The translations under genes were made by a program, and so were the position numbers. This document shows, piece after piece, positions 63,921 to 64,000 of a DNA stretch of 64,000 bases. The first letter of the stretch is position 1, and each line of letters starts with the position of its first letter. The notes below the pieces were generated by a model. It saw only the letters and a list, made by a program, of their open reading frames with translations, was not told where the DNA came from and searched no databases. The stretch spans positions 1-64,000 of the forward strand of contig SIJG01000208.1 in NCBI GenBank assembly GCA_023374025.1. The letters run 5' to 3'. Source of the DNA: Heterodera schachtii. Its lineage: Eukaryota > Nematoda > Chromadorea > Rhabditida > Heteroderidae.

Positions 63921-64000
63921 AAATTTAGCAAGCTAATAGCGCAATTGAAGGGCTATCGTATGATACCAAGATTGGGTAAATATTGATCATAGGCCCCAAA

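Overview
The window is nuclear DNA of a nematode, most likely a plant-parasitic tylenchid close to the cyst nematodes. It is AT-rich, with short introns and secreted gene families. The intact five-exon F-box-like gene at 32.4-34.8 kb resembles, as I recall it, a family expanded in Globodera and Heterodera. The species call is inference.

Layout. (1) 0.3-12.8 kb holds two mirror-image genes for secreted cysteine-rich proteins, transcribed away from each other across an inverted repeat with arms of about 1.35 kb. Every exon after the signal-peptide exon encodes one eight-cysteine domain and has phase-0 borders. (2) 12944-29355 is a complete Maverick/Polinton (element 1) with a CAGCCC target duplication, inserted in a small 8-bp-TSD element. 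(3) 29.4-43.3 kb holds MITEs, foldback elements, the F-box-like gene, an orphan first exon of the same family, and a poorly resolved membrane-protein gene. (4) 36.7-46.1 kb holds three paralogues of a gene for a signal peptide plus repeated helix-turn-helix units; two lie in a segmental duplication. (5) 47311-62489 is a second complete but distantly related Maverick (element 2) with a TCGCCA target duplication. It sits inside a hAT-like element (47267-63418, TTAAACAA duplication), and the paralogous segment preserves the empty site at 38773-38780.

Both Mavericks look coding-competent. Each has protein-primed DNA polymerase B, packaging ATPase, retrovirus-like integrase, adenain-like protease, double jelly-roll-type major capsid protein, penton-like minor capsid protein, two small basic virion-type proteins, a conserved LYNQ-type or position-matched protein, and a signal-peptide/TM protein. 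Two further genes on each are unexpected. One is a core-only TATA-binding protein (27264-27815 and 48192-48740). The other is a small protein that reads as a free-standing Argonaute-type PAZ domain (26778-27260 and 56143-56487).

The transcription units carry repeated TATA-like boxes 33-53 bp before their first ATG. Element 1 uses GTATTTAAR before six morphogenesis/PAZ units and TATAAATAG-type boxes before TBP and polB. Element 2 uses TATAAATAG or TATATAAG. I infer that these elements have their own transcription-initiation programme driven by the encoded TBP, and that the PAZ protein may interfere with small-RNA silencing. These are the candidate undescribed systems in the window.

No homology search was possible. 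Family calls rest on motifs read by eye, and exon structures rest on splice-site and phase consistency.
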